Shown here piece by piece: positions 37,237 to 48,372 of a stretch of 64,000 nt of DNA (position 1 is the first letter of the stretch; every line of letters starts with the position of its first letter). The stretch lies in NCBI GenBank assembly GCA_947496235.1, contig CANMCE010000006.1, positions 1 to 64,000 of the forward strand, read 5' to 3'. A program made the position numbers and the translations under genes. Under the pieces are notes generated by a model. That model was not told the origin of the DNA. It did no database searches and saw only the letters and a program-made list of their open reading frames with translations. Source of the DNA: an uncultured Glaciecola sp. (GTDB lineage: Bacteria; Pseudomonadota; Gammaproteobacteria; Enterobacterales; Alteromonadaceae).

Positions 37237-38112
37237 TTATTTACGTTGGGCAATAAGATGACCAGAACTGGTCAACACTTCGCCGTTAACTGCTAATTCC
37301 GCGGTATATTCGCCAGCAGGGAATTCAGCGCCTCGTCCCATATCAAATCTGAATAATTGTGCGCGTTTAGCCACGAAAATCCCTGAAGCGGCGACTTCAC
37401 GGTTAGGGGTATACAAGGTAATTTGAACCTCGGTGAGGGGCGCTTTACTGAATTTAGGTCGAACCAAAAACTCCTGAATACACACCAATTCTTCAAATCT
37501 TGGATTTTCACATTGGCGTTCGCTTACCAATAAAGATTTTAGGTAAATTGGATCTTCAATATCTTTTTCTAGCTGACGAATTTTTTGTTTCAATCTCTCA
37601 ACTTCATTTTCTACCGCTGATCCCTGCTGAAGTTGTTGTTGACTGCTAGCAAGTTGACGTCTCAAATTGCCATTCTCAGTGGTTAAATCTGCGATTCTAC
37701 TTTGTCTGGCTGACAATTGATTACGCAGAAGTTGTAATTGATTTTCTTCTACCAAACAGCTTTTTTCAGCTTCATTTTCTTGTTGTTGAGATTGAGAAGC
37801 CGCATTCAATAGGGATGTAAGTTCCTTTCTTTCATCTTGGCATTGATTAAATCTCTGTTCCGCATTGATTGCTTGAACTTGTAATTGGTCAACTTCGATT
37901 CTTGCTAAGTCTATATCGGCGTTTATTTGTGTAAGGGTGTTTTGAAGTTGGGTTACGGAATTCTCTAATTTATCTTTTTGGTCCAATAAATTAATCACGT
38001 AGTCGGTGTCAAAAATTCCAAGATCAGGGTCTTCTTGCTTGGTATACCATACAACCACGACAATAATGTTTAACAGCAGTAGAATTATATATTTTTTGCT
38101 TCGGTTAAACAT
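37237..38112 (-). CDS. Membrane-anchored coiled-coil protein, function unknown
   Basis: I do not recognise this family. 291 residues: a basic N-terminal tip, one membrane helix (about 8-23), a long Gln/Glu-rich coiled coil (about 40-185) with the heptad-like pattern LRNQLSARQSRIADLTTENGN, then a C-terminal globular domain (about 195-291) rich in beta strands with a conserved-looking CENPRFEELVCIQEF. Topology suggests the coil and domain lie in the periplasm. It is transcribed with the same polarity as lpxH-ppiB but 114 bp downstream of them. Confidence 0.7.
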   Translation of the reverse strand: MFNRSKKYIILLLLNIIVVVVWYTKQEDPDLGIFDTDYVINLLDQKDKLENSVTQLQNTLTQINADIDLARIEVDQLQVQAINAEQRFNQCQDERKELTSLLNAASQSQQQENEAEKSCLVEENQLQLLRNQLSARQSRIADLTTENGNLRRQLASSQQQLQQGSAVENEVERLKQKIRQLEKDIEDPIYLKSLLVSERQCENPRFEELVCIQEFLVRPKFSKAPLTEVQITLYTPNREVAASGIFVAKRAQLFRFDMGRGAEFPAGEYTAELAVNGEVLTSSGHLIAQRK

Positions 38113-38226
38113 TATGACTTCCTTTTAAATGCTTGTTAAATCTCAATTAAGCCGCAAATTATTAAACAAAACGGGGTATTTTTAAAGACTTTTTATCCGG
38201 TTTCGCTTTCGTCCCAGAAAGCCCTA

Positions 38227-38958
38227 CTACTTAAAAAATGGGCGTGTTTCTAAACTCATACTGTTCGGAGATACGCGTAAAATGGAGCCTTGGTCGTACC
38301 AATCGCCCAGCACTATGCGCTCAACTGGCTTTCCATCTAATTGAAATTGATGAATTTTAGGTCTATGTGTGTGGCCATGGATGAAGAGGTCTACTTGGGC
38401 CTTGCGCATAGCCTCGTCTACTTCACTCTTGGTAACATCCATGATCTCAACAGCTAATTTTGATTTATTGTTTTTACTTAAATTTCGACCACTTTCGGCT
38501 TTTTTTCGGCGCCAGCTAAGGGGTAGAGACAACATTAATTTCGGCCACCACCAACCGCGGGACTTTTTTCGAAATTTCATGTATTCAATATCGCGTGTAC
38601 AAAGCTCATCACCATGGCTGATGAGGGTTTTTCGACCGTATAAATCTATAACAGATTGTTCTGGCAATATTTGCATGCCAGCTTCGCCAGCAAAGTTTTT
38701 ACCGATAGCAAAGTCTCGATTTCCGTGGATAAAATATACAGGGATACGTGTTGCTACCGATTTGATAATGCTTGCAATCTCTTGATTAAAGGGTGTTTTG
38801 TTGTCATCCCCTATCCATACTTCAAATAAATCGCCTAGAATGTATAGGGCAGAGGCCTGTTGGGTTTCATTTTGCATAAAGGATGCAAAACATTGAGTGA
38901 TGTCATCACGATCATCACTCAAATGCAGGTCTGATATAAAAAACGTGGTATCTGACAA
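38227..38958 (-). CDS. lpxH: UDP-2,3-diacylglucosamine pyrophosphatase
   Basis: Lipid A pathway enzyme giving lipid X and UMP at the inner membrane. Calcineurin-like metallophosphoesterase of 243 residues with all five motifs: FISDLHLSDDR, LGDLFEVWIGDD, GNRDF, SHGDELCTRD and HGHTHRP. It follows ppiB on the same strand by 19 bp, the order also found in E. coli. Confidence 0.95.
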   Translation of the reverse strand: MSDTTFFISDLHLSDDRDDITQCFASFMQNETQQASALYILGDLFEVWIGDDNKTPFNQEIASIIKSVATRIPVYFIHGNRDFAIGKNFAGEAGMQILPEQSVIDLYGRKTLISHGDELCTRDIEYMKFRKKSRGWWWPKLMLSLPLSWRRKKAESGRNLSKNNKSKLAVEIMDVTKSEVDEAMRKAQVDLFIHGHTHRPKIHQFQLDGKPVERIVLGDWYDQGSILRVSPNSMSLETRPFFK

Positions 38959-38977
38959 AGAACTGCCTATTAAAAAA

Positions 38978-39472
38978 TTATTCTACAAAAACCGCTTTTT
39001 CAATAACGACATCTTCTAGCGGCACGTCATCATGGTAGCCAGAACGCCCTGTTTCAACAGTTTTAATTTTTTCAATGATATCCATGCCTTCAACGACTTC
39101 GCCAAATACACAATAACCATAACCATGGGCATTAGGAGAAGAAAAATTGAGAAAAGCATTGTCGTTGACATTAATAAAAAATTGCGCAGTAGCAGAATGA
39201 GGATCATTAGTACGAGCCATTGCTATTGCGCCTTTTTTATTTGAAAGGCCATTATCAGCTTCGTTTTCAATGGGAGCTTTTGTTGCTTTTTCTTTCATGC
39301 CAGGTTCAAAGCCACCGCCTTGAATCATAAAGTTACTGATTACACGATGGAAAATCGTATTATCGTAAAATCCATCGTTTACATAGCTCAAAAAGTTAGC
39401 CACAGTTTTTGGCGCTTTTTCGGCGTTCAGTTCGATTTTAATGTCACCAAAATTTGTTTGCAAAACAACCAT
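38978..39472 (-). CDS. ppiB: Peptidyl-prolyl cis-trans isomerase B (cytoplasmic cyclophilin)
   Basis: Proline isomerase of 164 residues, no signal peptide, so cytosolic. Cyclophilin core motifs are [15 protein letters not shown] (catalytic Arg), [18 protein letters not shown], and the loop [18 protein letters not shown]. It is divergent from cysS, as in E. coli, and upstream of lpxH. Confidence 0.95.
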   Translation of the reverse strand: MVVLQTNFGDIKIELNAEKAPKTVANFLSYVNDGFYDNTIFHRVISNFMIQGGGFEPGMKEKATKAPIENEADNGLSNKKGAIAMARTNDPHSATAQFFINVNDNAFLNFSSPNAHGYGYCVFGEVVEGMDIIEKIKTVETGRSGYHDDVPLEDVVIEKAVFVE

Positions 39473-39506
39473 GTTAGTCTCTTGTTTGGATAAAAAAGGT
39501 GTGCGA

Positions 39507-39534
39507 ATAATACAGCAACTATAAGCTATGTAAA
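39507..39534 (-). promoter_or_regulatory. Candidate ppiB-lpxH promoter
   Basis: On the minus strand TTTACA (39534-39529), a 16-bp spacer and TATTAT (39512-39507), 35 bp upstream of the ppiB start. Confidence 0.5.
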
Positions 39535-39650
39535 AGGTAAAGATGTTGTTGCCGTTATGGCTAATTTAAAAATTTGATGTCAAAACTCACTAGCCTAGAC
39601 CTAAATCTAAATGCTAGAATTTACCCACTTTTAATTACTGCTAGTGTTTA

Positions 39651-41036
39651 ATGTCAGAATTACAAATCTATAATACCTTAACTAAACAAAAACAAACCTT
39701 TACACCAATCCAAGCTGGAAAAGTCGGACTTTATGTCTGTGGTATTACAGTTTATGATCTCTGTCATATGGGCCATGCTCGCACTTATTTATCGTTCGAT
39801 ATTGTAGTTAGATACCTTCGTCATTTGGGATATCAGGTAAAGTATGTCAGGAACATTACTGATGTTGATGACAAAATTATTAAGCGTGCTATTGAAAACA
39901 GCGAAACCCCTGAGCAACTGACCGAGCGAACCATTGCTATGATGCATGATGATTTCGCTGCACTGAATTTGCTTGAGCCTGATATCGAACCTAAGGTAAC
40001 GCAACACATACCTGAAATAATTTCGGTAATTGAATCCTTAATTGCCAAAGAGTATGCCTATGTTGCCCCTAGTGGCGATGTATTGTTTAGTGTTAAAGCA
40101 TTCAGTGACTACGGTAAGCTAAGTCGCCAGAATTTAGAACAATTACAAGCCGGTGCTCGAGTAGAAACTACCGATGATAAAAGAGACCCTCTTGATTTTG
40201 TATTATGGAAATCGGCCAAAGAAGATGAAATTTATTGGGAGTCTCCTTGGGGAAATGGAAGACCAGGTTGGCATATCGAATGTTCTGCGATGAATTACAA
40301 GCACTTAGGAAAACATTTTGATATTCATGGTGGGGGATCAGATTTGATTTTTCCACACCATGAAAATGAAGTTGCTCAGTCTTGCTGTGCTTTTGATACC
40401 CCATATGTGAATACTTGGATGCACGCGGGTATGGTGCAAGTCGATAATGAGAAAATGTCTAAATCATTAGGCAACTTTTTTACTTTGCGAGATGTTTTAG
40501 CCAAACACGATGCAGAAACCCTAAGATTTTTCTTAATGTCTGCACATTACAGAAGCCAATTAAGCTATTCACAGGACACTATCGATCAGGCAAAAGCTAG
40601 CTTAGAGCGTTTGTATACCGCGTTAAGAGGAGTAGAGATACCTTCAACCGGAGATCTCGCTTATGGTAATTATTTGAGTCAGTTTGAAGCAGCTATGAAC
40701 GATGACTTTAATATGCCAGTTGCAATGTCTGTGCTCTTTGACGTGGCGCGAGCGATAAATAAAGCCGATACGCAAGAAGCTCCTAAACTTGCTTATGTGT
40801 TGAAAAATCTAGGCGCGATCCTAGGGGTGTTACAGTCAGAACCTGATGCATATCTGAAAGGTGGTTCAAACCAAGATGATGCCTTTGCAACTCAAGTTGA
40901 GCAACTGATCGAACAACGAAATCAGGCTCGAAAAGACAAAGATTGGGCGAAAGCTGATGCGGCCAGAGATCAACTGACCGCGCTAGGAGTAGTGCTTGAA
41001 GATGGTCCTCAAGGCACGAGCTGGCGTAAAATTTAA
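39651..41036 (+). CDS. cysS: Cysteinyl-tRNA synthetase
   Basis: Class I synthetase of 461 residues, same length as E. coli CysS. The HIGH-type region is [17 protein letters not shown], with the zinc-binding Cys in it. The other zinc ligands are in HIECSAM and [11 protein letters not shown], and the KMSKS loop is KMSKSLGNF. Divergent from ppiB; its stop overlaps the stop of mltD by 4 bp. Confidence 0.97.
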   Translation: MSELQIYNTLTKQKQTFTPIQAGKVGLYVCGITVYDLCHMGHARTYLSFDIVVRYLRHLGYQVKYVRNITDVDDKIIKRAIENSETPEQLTERTIAMMHDDFAALNLLEPDIEPKVTQHIPEIISVIESLIAKEYAYVAPSGDVLFSVKAFSDYGKLSRQNLEQLQAGARVETTDDKRDPLDFVLWKSAKEDEIYWESPWGNGRPGWHIECSAMNYKHLGKHFDIHGGGSDLIFPHHENEVAQSCCAFDTPYVNTWMHAGMVQVDNEKMSKSLGNFFTLRDVLAKHDAETLRFFLMSAHYRSQLSYSQDTIDQAKASLERLYTALRGVEIPSTGDLAYGNYLSQFEAAMNDDFNMPVAMSVLFDVARAINKADTQEAPKLAYVLKNLGAILGVLQSEPDAYLKGGSNQDDAFATQVEQLIEQRNQARKDKDWAKADAARDQLTALGVVLEDGPQGTSWRKI

Positions 41037-42694
41037 GTCTTAGTAATATCAACAATTAGCTTAAGTACTTGTCCAGGTTGCAAGTACTTTTGTCCTTGCA
41101 AACTGTTCCACTTTACAATGTCATTTACCTTAACGTTAAATTTATTGGCGATGCGAGCTAAGGAATCCCCTGACCGAACATTGTAATGAATATTACGGGT
41201 AATGCCGCTTGAATTTTGGCTAGGTACGTCGGACCAAATAACCAATTTGGTTCCTATTTTCAGCGGATCCGCATGGGAAATACCATTCCATTTGGCTATT
41301 TCTTTAATACTTACCTTATTTGCTCTTGCTATATCCCAAAGGGTATCACCAGATTTTACTATATAGTCTTTACTATGTTTGCCAAATTCTTTTGATTGCC
41401 TAGTTTGGATTCGTTGATCTACTGACAACGCATAAGTATCTAACGACTGGGTAGCAATTGGTACCAGTAAATGCTCTCCTGCAATGATGCGATTAGATCT
41501 TAGGTTGTTTACTTGTTTTATCACATCTACCGAGGTGTGATATTTATTTGCGATCACCCCTAAACTATCGCCAGAACGGATTTCATGTCGAGCCCAGCTT
41601 AGTAATTCATTATCAGGTATGTCAGCTAACGCTAGGTTGAAGTCTTCAATCCGATCTACAGGAAGTAATAAATGATGTGGGCCGTTAGGATCAGTGGCCC
41701 AGCGATTGAATCCTGGGTTTAGACTTTGAAGTTCGGCTGTGGTCAAGTTTGCTAATGTAGCAGCTTTTGCTAAATCAATTTGGCGGTCAACTTCAACCAC
41801 ATCCACAACTGCAGTGTTTTCGATTTCAGGCCAAGCAAATCCATATTTTTCATGCTGTTTTAGTATGTCTGCTAAGGCTAATAATTTAGGAACATAGGCA
41901 CGGGTTTCTCGGGGTAAACTCAATGACCAAAAGTCAGTAGGTTTGTTAGCACGTTTATTATTTTTGATTGCTCTTAACACTCGGCCTTCACCACTATTAT
42001 AAGCCGCCAACGCATGTAACCAATTGCCATCAAACATTTTATTTAAGAATTTTAAATAACCAATAGCACCTTCTGTGGAGGCGATGACATCACGTCTACC
42101 GTCATACCACCAAGTTTGTTTCATGCCATAGCGCTTACCTGTGCCAGAAATAAATTGCCACATGCCAGATGCGCGGCCGTGAGAATAAGCAAAGGGATCA
42201 AAGGCACTTTCAACAATAGGTAACAGAGCGATGTCTAAAGGAATATCTTCCTCTTCTAAACGTTTAACAATATAGTACAAAAATGGCGTTGCGCGATTGG
42301 ATACTCGTTGCATATATTTAGGGTGCTTTAAATACCAATCTCTTTGCCAATCAACCCGTTGTTGATCATCAGGAACTTCAAATTCCAATTTATTGGCAAT
42401 ATACTGCCATAGATTTTCTTCGGTGATGTTTAATTGGTCATCATTTTGCTCTGACGAACTACCCACTAATTGGGGCAGTGGGATTTCTTCAACAGGATGA
42501 ATAACAGGGGTTACGCCTTCGTCTGCTGTACTGCAGTCGGCAGCTGTTTCATCATTTGATGCAGGATCGTGGCAAACAATTTCAGAGGTATAAACAACCG
42601 CTGAATTTGCAATTGTATTTTCTGCTTGTTGTTGAGTGTTGACGCACCCAGATAAAAACGCCAATCCTATAATTACGCTAAGAATTTTTTCCAT
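41033..42694 (-). CDS. mltD: Membrane-bound lytic murein transglycosylase D
   Basis: Outer-membrane lipoprotein that cleaves peptidoglycan glycan strands. Lipobox LSGC (C17); an SLT catalytic domain (about 140-270) with the catalytic Glu in [11 protein letters not shown] (E162) followed by [16 protein letters not shown] and AYNSGEGRV; then three LysM repeats (about 371-414, 444-488, 505-549) for peptidoglycan binding. 553 residues; E. coli MltD has two LysM. It is 23 bp downstream of gloB on the same strand, as in E. coli. Confidence 0.94.
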   Translation of the reverse strand: MEKILSVIIGLAFLSGCVNTQQQAENTIANSAVVYTSEIVCHDPASNDETAADCSTADEGVTPVIHPVEEIPLPQLVGSSSEQNDDQLNITEENLWQYIANKLEFEVPDDQQRVDWQRDWYLKHPKYMQRVSNRATPFLYYIVKRLEEEDIPLDIALLPIVESAFDPFAYSHGRASGMWQFISGTGKRYGMKQTWWYDGRRDVIASTEGAIGYLKFLNKMFDGNWLHALAAYNSGEGRVLRAIKNNKRANKPTDFWSLSLPRETRAYVPKLLALADILKQHEKYGFAWPEIENTAVVDVVEVDRQIDLAKAATLANLTTAELQSLNPGFNRWATDPNGPHHLLLPVDRIEDFNLALADIPDNELLSWARHEIRSGDSLGVIANKYHTSVDVIKQVNNLRSNRIIAGEHLLVPIATQSLDTYALSVDQRIQTRQSKEFGKHSKDYIVKSGDTLWDIARANKVSIKEIAKWNGISHADPLKIGTKLVIWSDVPSQNSSGITRNIHYNVRSGDSLARIANKFNVKVNDIVKWNSLQGQKYLQPGQVLKLIVDITKT

Positions 42695-42717
42695 ATTGTT
42701 GCTTTTATTCTCGTTAT

Positions 42718-43485
42718 CTAAAAATTATCTTTTGCTTTACGCAGTAATTTGAACACTTGGACGGGATTTACATCTGCAAGTTCAAATTGCTGTTTAAGAT
42801 GTTGTACAAATTCCTCATTATCACATTTTAAAAATGGATTAATTTCAATTTCCAGTTTTAAGTTGGATGGTAGCGTTACTTCATCTTTTAATCGTTTTTC
42901 GGATACCCAATCACTGTACGAATTTAGTAGTGTATTGTCGGCATCTATTTCACTGGCAAATCTAATATTTGCTTGAGTATATTCATGGGTACAATACACT
43001 TTTGTGTGCTTGGGTAATTGTTTGATTTTCTTAAGAGAACTCCAGAATACCTCTGGCGTGCCTTCAAACATTCGACCACAACCCGCTGAAAATAACGTAT
43101 CTCCACAGAATATCAGCTCATTATTATAATATGCAATATGATCTAGCGTATGGCCCGGAACGTCCATAACGTTTAAGCACAATTGATTGTCTAATAGCGA
43201 TAATCTATCACCTTCTTTCAAGTCTTTAGTAATTTGTTTTATTTTAGGGGTTTGCGGCCCATACACTGGAATATTAGGGTATTTGTCTAATAACCCATCT
43301 ATTCCATCTGTGTGATCATAGTGGTGATGGGTGATAATAATAGCCGTTAATTTAAGCTGTTTTTCCAGTAAAAATTCTATCACAGGCACAGAGTCACCTG
43401 GATCTACTACTACTGCAGAATTTCCGTCATATATACACCAGATATAATTATCCGATAAGGCGCGAATAGGGTGTATGTTGAGCAT
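42718..43485 (-). CDS. gloB: Hydroxyacylglutathione hydrolase (glyoxalase II)
   Basis: Metallo-beta-lactamase-fold enzyme hydrolysing S-lactoylglutathione to lactate and glutathione in methylglyoxal detoxification. Metal motif THHHYDHTDG, then GHTLDHIAYY and the family loop GCGRMFEGTPE, with CTHEYT for the last His. 255 residues. Divergent from yafS, an arrangement shared with E. coli. Confidence 0.95.
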   Translation of the reverse strand: MLNIHPIRALSDNYIWCIYDGNSAVVVDPGDSVPVIEFLLEKQLKLTAIIITHHHYDHTDGIDGLLDKYPNIPVYGPQTPKIKQITKDLKEGDRLSLLDNQLCLNVMDVPGHTLDHIAYYNNELIFCGDTLFSAGCGRMFEGTPEVFWSSLKKIKQLPKHTKVYCTHEYTQANIRFASEIDADNTLLNSYSDWVSEKRLKDEVTLPSNLKLEIEINPFLKCDNEEFVQHLKQQFELADVNPVQVFKLLRKAKDNF

Positions 43486-43660
43486 ATTGCCTAGCTACTG
43501 ATATTTATGTTGGAAGTTATTCTAACAGCAAAATTAGCTTTCTGGCTAATTCCGTTAATTCTTGATAACGCTCTGAGAACTTTGAGCTTTTAAGTTAAAT
43601 AGATTAGTATCAATAAATGTTAATGATTTGCTAAGTTCCTAGAGTGTTAGGCATAAACTC

Positions 43661-44455
43661 ATGCTGCTAAGAGACGCAAAACGAAAAAAACGGCCTATTT
43701 ACCCAGATTCTTGGGATAATTTAAGTCAGGGAAGTCGAGTTCGTGAAGAACTTGAGCTCGCCCTTGCGCCTATTATTGAAAGAGTTTTTGGTTACTACTT
43801 AGTCAAACTAGGCGGCTTGACCAATGAACTGAATCTTAAGTCTTGCCCAATCAAAGAAAAAGTAAATTTTGCGTTGAATCCGACGACTGACGCTCATATC
43901 GTAGGACGCTCTTGTCAATTACCATTTCAGAATAACAGTGTCGACGCATTCGTTGTGTTAGCTGAATTGGATTTTGCTCAAGATCCTCATCAAATCATTC
44001 GAGAAATAGATAGAGCCATAACCTCAGATGGGCAAGTAATTATTGCGGGATTTAATCCGTTTAGTCTGGCGGGTATATTTAAATACTTGCCGATTAATAG
44101 AAGAAATCTATTACATCAAGGGCGTTTTTTCACTTCAGCAAGAATTAAAGACTGGTTACAATTATTGGACTTTGACGTTGTTAAACAGGAACAGATTGTC
44201 TATTCGTCGTTATTTACACGCGTCAGTTTTGGTAAAAATAGGCCGTTTTTTAGCAAGTTAGATCAGAAATTAAATGGGTTCTGTAAGCGTTATTTACCTT
44301 GGTTCTCTTCTATGTATATTTTGGTAGCAAAAAAACGAGAAGTTCCTTTGTCACCTATTAAAAAGCAATGGCAAATAAACCCTAAATTTAAGCCTAGACC
44401 AGCGACTGTGGCGCTAAATCACCAGTCTAAGCAAAACGAAGATTCTCTTACTTAA
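43661..44455 (+). CDS. yafS: Methyltransferase-like protein, YafS family
   Basis: 264-residue protein related to class I SAM-dependent methyltransferases. The glycine-rich SAM motif is not standard ([12 protein letters not shown]), and E. coli YafS is likewise non-canonical here (recalled from memory). Better conserved are the segment [34 protein letters not shown] and [12 protein letters not shown]. Function unknown. Its last 8 bp overlap the 3' end of the convergent metG. Confidence 0.85.
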   Translation: MLLRDAKRKKRPIYPDSWDNLSQGSRVREELELALAPIIERVFGYYLVKLGGLTNELNLKSCPIKEKVNFALNPTTDAHIVGRSCQLPFQNNSVDAFVVLAELDFAQDPHQIIREIDRAITSDGQVIIAGFNPFSLAGIFKYLPINRRNLLHQGRFFTSARIKDWLQLLDFDVVKQEQIVYSSLFTRVSFGKNRPFFSKLDQKLNGFCKRYLPWFSSMYILVAKKREVPLSPIKKQWQINPKFKPRPATVALNHQSKQNEDSLT

Positions 44456-46475
44456 CGCGCATACCCGGATTTGCACCTTCAGAAGGTTCAAGGATATATA
44501 AGTCAGAACCTCCGGGACCAGCGGCTAATACCATGCCTTCTGAGACGCCAAAACGCATTTTTCTTGGTGCTAAATTAGCTACCATCACAGTTAACTTTCC
44601 TTGTATATCTTCTGGTGCATAAGCAGACTTAATCCCAGCAAACACTTGGCGAGTTTCTCCACCTATATCTAACTCTAAACGCAATAATTTATCGGCCTTT
44701 TCAACCGCTTCGGCTTTGACTATTTTCGCGATTCTTAAATCAATTTTGGCAAAGTCGTCAAATGTAATCGTCGGTGCAATGGGTTCATCAATGAGCGGGC
44801 CAGATGACACAGGAGTCGCTTTGGCTTGTAAATTTTCTTTACTTGCTTCAACCATAGCCGCTACCTTGTCAGCATCCACCCGTTGCATTAATGCCTTAAA
44901 CTTGTTTATTGTATGCCCAGTTTTTACTTGGTTTACGCTATCCCAGCTAAAACTGTCGTTTAAGAATGCTTGAGCTTGTGCCGAGAGTTCAGGCACTACT
45001 GGCGTCAAATACACCATCAAAATTCTGAACAAATGAATTCCCAAAGAACAAACATCATGAGTTAGCGTTTGTTTTTCAGGATCTTTAATGGTTACCCAAG
45101 GCGCTTGAGCATCTATGTATTGATTGGCTTTATCAGCAAGGGACATGATATCGCGAATGGCTTTATGATATTGACGGGCTTCTAAAGCTTCTGCAATAGA
45201 GGTTTGAGCCTGCTGAAAACTGGCTAATAATTCTGGCTCAATGATGTTGTCTGATAATTTACCGTCAAATTTTTTGGTGATAAAGCTAGCACATCTTGAA
45301 GCGATATTGACTACCTTTCCGACTAAATCAGAATTTACTTTTTGTACAAAATCTTCGAAATTCAAATCGATATCAGTTGCGCTGTCGCTAAGTTTGCTCG
45401 CAAAGTAATAACGAAGATATTCAGGTTGTAAATGGTCTAAAAATGTCCGTGCTTTGATGAATGTACCGCGAGATTTACTCATTTTTGCACCGTTAACGGT
45501 GACAAAACCATGAATATTAACACCCGTAGGTTTGCGCATTTGAGCGCCTTCTAGCATGGCTGGCCAGAATAAGCAGTGGAAATAAGTAATATCCTTACCG
45601 ATGAAATGGTATAACTCGGTATCTGAGTCCGCTTTCCAAAATTCAGTATCATCAAGACCATTGGCATCACAGAAGTTTTTAAAACTCGCCATATAGCCTA
45701 CTGGAGCATCTACCCAAACATAGAAATATTTATTTGGCGCGCCAGGAATTTCAAACCCAAAATAGGGGGCGTCTCGGCTGATATCCCATTGCTGTAGTCC
45801 TTGCTCAAACCATTCGTTCAGTTTATTAGCCATTTCATTAGAAATTGCGCCTGATCGAATCCATTCCTTGAGCATGTTTTCAAACTTGGGTAAATCGAAA
45901 AAGAAATGTTCAGAATCTTTCAGAATAGGTGTTGCACCAGAGACCACAGAGCGCGGATTTTTCACTTCTGTTGGGCTGTAAGTTGAGCCACAAACATCAC
46001 AAGAGTCACCATTTTGATCTGTAGCACCGCATTTAGGGCAATCACCCTTTACAAAACGGTCCGGCAAAAACATGTTTTTTTCTGGATCATATAGCTGGCT
46101 GATGGTTCTTTTGGAAATATAACCAGCATTGTCTAATCGATTGTAAATTAATTCGCAGTATTCTTTGTTCTCTGGGCTATGAGTGACATAATAATTATCA
46201 TAATCCACAAAAAAATCACGAAGGTCTTGATCGTGTTCTTGGCGGGTTTGCTCAACCATCTGCTCTGGACTAATTCCTAGCTCTTGTGCTTTCAACATTA
46301 CTGGCGTGCCATGAGCATCATCGGCACAAACACTGTAACATTCATGCCCTCGTAATTTTTGAAAACGTACCCATATATCTGTTTGAATGTGTTCTAATAG
46401 ATGACCTAAATGAATAGAACCATTAGCATAGGGGAGTGCGCTAGTGACTAGAATTCGGCGCTTTGGTTGTTGCAT
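44448..46475 (-). CDS. metG: Methionyl-tRNA synthetase
   Basis: Class I synthetase of 675 residues, E. coli-like long form. [16 protein letters not shown] holds the HIGH motif; the knuckle CPKC...CDVC (about 145-162) is a four-Cys zinc site; KMSKSRG lies near 334. The C-terminal about 110 residues form an EMAPII-like tRNA-binding dimerisation domain ([20 protein letters not shown]). Divergent from mrp with 92 bp between starts, as in E. coli. Confidence 0.97.
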   Translation of the reverse strand: MQQPKRRILVTSALPYANGSIHLGHLLEHIQTDIWVRFQKLRGHECYSVCADDAHGTPVMLKAQELGISPEQMVEQTRQEHDQDLRDFFVDYDNYYVTHSPENKEYCELIYNRLDNAGYISKRTISQLYDPEKNMFLPDRFVKGDCPKCGATDQNGDSCDVCGSTYSPTEVKNPRSVVSGATPILKDSEHFFFDLPKFENMLKEWIRSGAISNEMANKLNEWFEQGLQQWDISRDAPYFGFEIPGAPNKYFYVWVDAPVGYMASFKNFCDANGLDDTEFWKADSDTELYHFIGKDITYFHCLFWPAMLEGAQMRKPTGVNIHGFVTVNGAKMSKSRGTFIKARTFLDHLQPEYLRYYFASKLSDSATDIDLNFEDFVQKVNSDLVGKVVNIASRCASFITKKFDGKLSDNIIEPELLASFQQAQTSIAEALEARQYHKAIRDIMSLADKANQYIDAQAPWVTIKDPEKQTLTHDVCSLGIHLFRILMVYLTPVVPELSAQAQAFLNDSFSWDSVNQVKTGHTINKFKALMQRVDADKVAAMVEASKENLQAKATPVSSGPLIDEPIAPTITFDDFAKIDLRIAKIVKAEAVEKADKLLRLELDIGGETRQVFAGIKSAYAPEDIQGKLTVMVANLAPRKMRFGVSEGMVLAAGPGGSDLYILEPSEGANPGMRVK

Positions 46476-46567
46476 ATTGCGAAATATCCCTTAATCCGAT
46501 TAGTGTTTATAATAGGCGCAGATATTAGCCCAAACAGCTAGATAATGCACTTATTAAACGAATTAGA

Positions 46568-47686
46568 GTGACTATGTTTTTCAAAAAAGACAAAAAAAAG
46601 CAACCTAATGAGAATTTGTCGGAAGGCAAGCAGGATTGCGAAAAAATTAAGCATGCCATTTGTGCGCTACTGGCCATTAAGAAAACAGATTTAGTTCAGG
46701 TACAACATTCGAATAATCAAATCAAAATCAAACTTCCTTTACCTTACAAAACTGCACATTCAGAAATTATTGATAACTTAGTTTCTAATGGATTAGTTGC
46801 TAGCACTAATGATGTTGAAATTGAATCCAATATTCCCATCTTTCACACTCTTAAGCCCATTATCACAAACGTAAAAAATATTATTGCGGTTTCCTCTGGT
46901 AAAGGTGGGGTAGGAAAGTCGGCTACGGCTATCAATTTGGCTCTAGCATTAAAGCAATTGGGTGCAAGAGTGGGAGTGCTTGACGCTGATATTTATGGTC
47001 CCTCAGTGCCTATAATGTTGGGTACACAAAATGCGTCTCCTAAAAGCCCGGATAACAAAACCATGTACCCTATTGAGGCATTAGGTTTAGTTTCAAATTC
47101 TATTGGTTACTTGGTTAAAAACGATCATGCCTCCATTTGGAGAGGTCCTATGGCGAGTAAAGCCTTACAGCAGTTGCTTAATGAGACCAAATGGCCCTTG
47201 TTGGATTATCTTATTGTGGATATGCCCCCTGGTACTGGTGATATTCAGCTTACAATGGCGCAGCAATTGCCATTGACCGGCGCTGTGATTGTGACCACGC
47301 CGCAAGATATTGCGGTGGCAGATGCCGCCAAAGGCATTGCTATGTTTGAAAAGCTAGAAATTCCAATATTGGGTTTAGTTGAAAACATGAGCAGTTTTGT
47401 TTGTCCTCATTGTGAGAAAGAAACACCTATTTTTGATTTGGGTGGAGGGCGTAAATTGGCTGAACGCTATAAATATCCGATATTAGCTGAATTACCCTTA
47501 AATCTGAAAATCAGAGAATGTACTGACCAAGGCAAATCAATTTTCACTCTTTATCCAGAAGATCCACTTTGCCAGCACTATCTAGACGCGGCGGCAAATT
47601 TGAGTATTAATTTAGTGAATCAAGTGGAATTAGCGTCCTTGGTGCAAAATGATCCTAATGGTATTGCGGTGACTCAATTGAGTTAA
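46568..47686 (+). CDS. mrp: Iron-sulfur cluster carrier ATPase Mrp/ApbC
   Basis: P-loop NTPase that carries and delivers Fe-S clusters. A short N-terminal MIP18/DUF59-like domain (about 20-90) precedes the deviant Walker A motif SSGKGGVGKSATAINLA (about 109-125), VDMPPGTGDIQLT and the C-terminal CPHC cluster-ligand pair. 372 residues. The frame opens with GTG at 46568; an ATG two codons later (46574) is also possible. dcd follows on the same strand. Confidence 0.93.
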   Translation: MTMFFKKDKKKQPNENLSEGKQDCEKIKHAICALLAIKKTDLVQVQHSNNQIKIKLPLPYKTAHSEIIDNLVSNGLVASTNDVEIESNIPIFHTLKPIITNVKNIIAVSSGKGGVGKSATAINLALALKQLGARVGVLDADIYGPSVPIMLGTQNASPKSPDNKTMYPIEALGLVSNSIGYLVKNDHASIWRGPMASKALQQLLNETKWPLLDYLIVDMPPGTGDIQLTMAQQLPLTGAVIVTTPQDIAVADAAKGIAMFEKLEIPILGLVENMSSFVCPHCEKETPIFDLGGGRKLAERYKYPILAELPLNLKIRECTDQGKSIFTLYPEDPLCQHYLDAAANLSINLVNQVELASLVQNDPNGIAVTQLS

Positions 47687-47761
47687 CTCAGAGGAATATG
47701 GTTGCAACCCGTGCTGGCTTTGAGCATAATTCAAGCCCCTTAGATATTAGTAGAGCTCAAT

Positions 47762-48352
47762 ATGCGTTTGTGCGACAAGGACATTGTTAAATACATAGAA
47801 AAAGGTGAAATTGGTATTTCTCCGCAGCCTGATTTAACCAAAATCAGCGGTGTTACTGTGGATGTCAGCCTAGGAAATAAATTCCGTGTGTTTGAAGACC
47901 ATGCTGCGCCTTACATAGATTTAAGTGGACCCAAGTCACAAGTTCAAGCAGCTCTTGATAAAGTGATGAGTGATGAAATTGAATTAACTGGGGATGACGC
48001 ATTTTTCTTACATCCCGGCGAATTAGCACTGGCTATTACCCAAGAATCTATCACTTTACCTGCAAATATGGTGGGTTGGCTGGATGGTAGATCATCCTTA
48101 GCGCGTTTGGGATTGATGGTACATGTTACTGCACACAGAATTGATCCAGGTTGGTCTGGTAACATAGTGTTAGAGTTTTTTAATTCAGGAAAATTGCCCT
48201 TAGCTTTACGTGCAGGCATGAAGATCGGTGCTTTAAGTTTTGAGCTACTCAGTGATTATTGTGAAAAGCCATACAACGCACGTAATGACGCCAAGTATCG
48301 TAATCAAGATGGCGCCATTGCAAGTCGCATTAGCGGTGATAACAAAGAATAA
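47762..48352 (+). CDS. dcd: dCTP deaminase
   Basis: Deaminates dCTP to dUTP, the precursor for dTMP. Trimeric dUTPase-like fold, 196 residues. [20 protein letters not shown] and [11 protein letters not shown] with the catalytic Glu are intact, and the C-terminal [11 protein letters not shown] closes the active site. 75 bp after mrp. Confidence 0.96.
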   Translation: MRLCDKDIVKYIEKGEIGISPQPDLTKISGVTVDVSLGNKFRVFEDHAAPYIDLSGPKSQVQAALDKVMSDEIELTGDDAFFLHPGELALAITQESITLPANMVGWLDGRSSLARLGLMVHVTAHRIDPGWSGNIVLEFFNSGKLPLALRAGMKIGALSFELLSDYCEKPYNARNDAKYRNQDGAIASRISGDNKE

Positions 48353-48372
48353 AGCTTGTTTATAACCAATGG

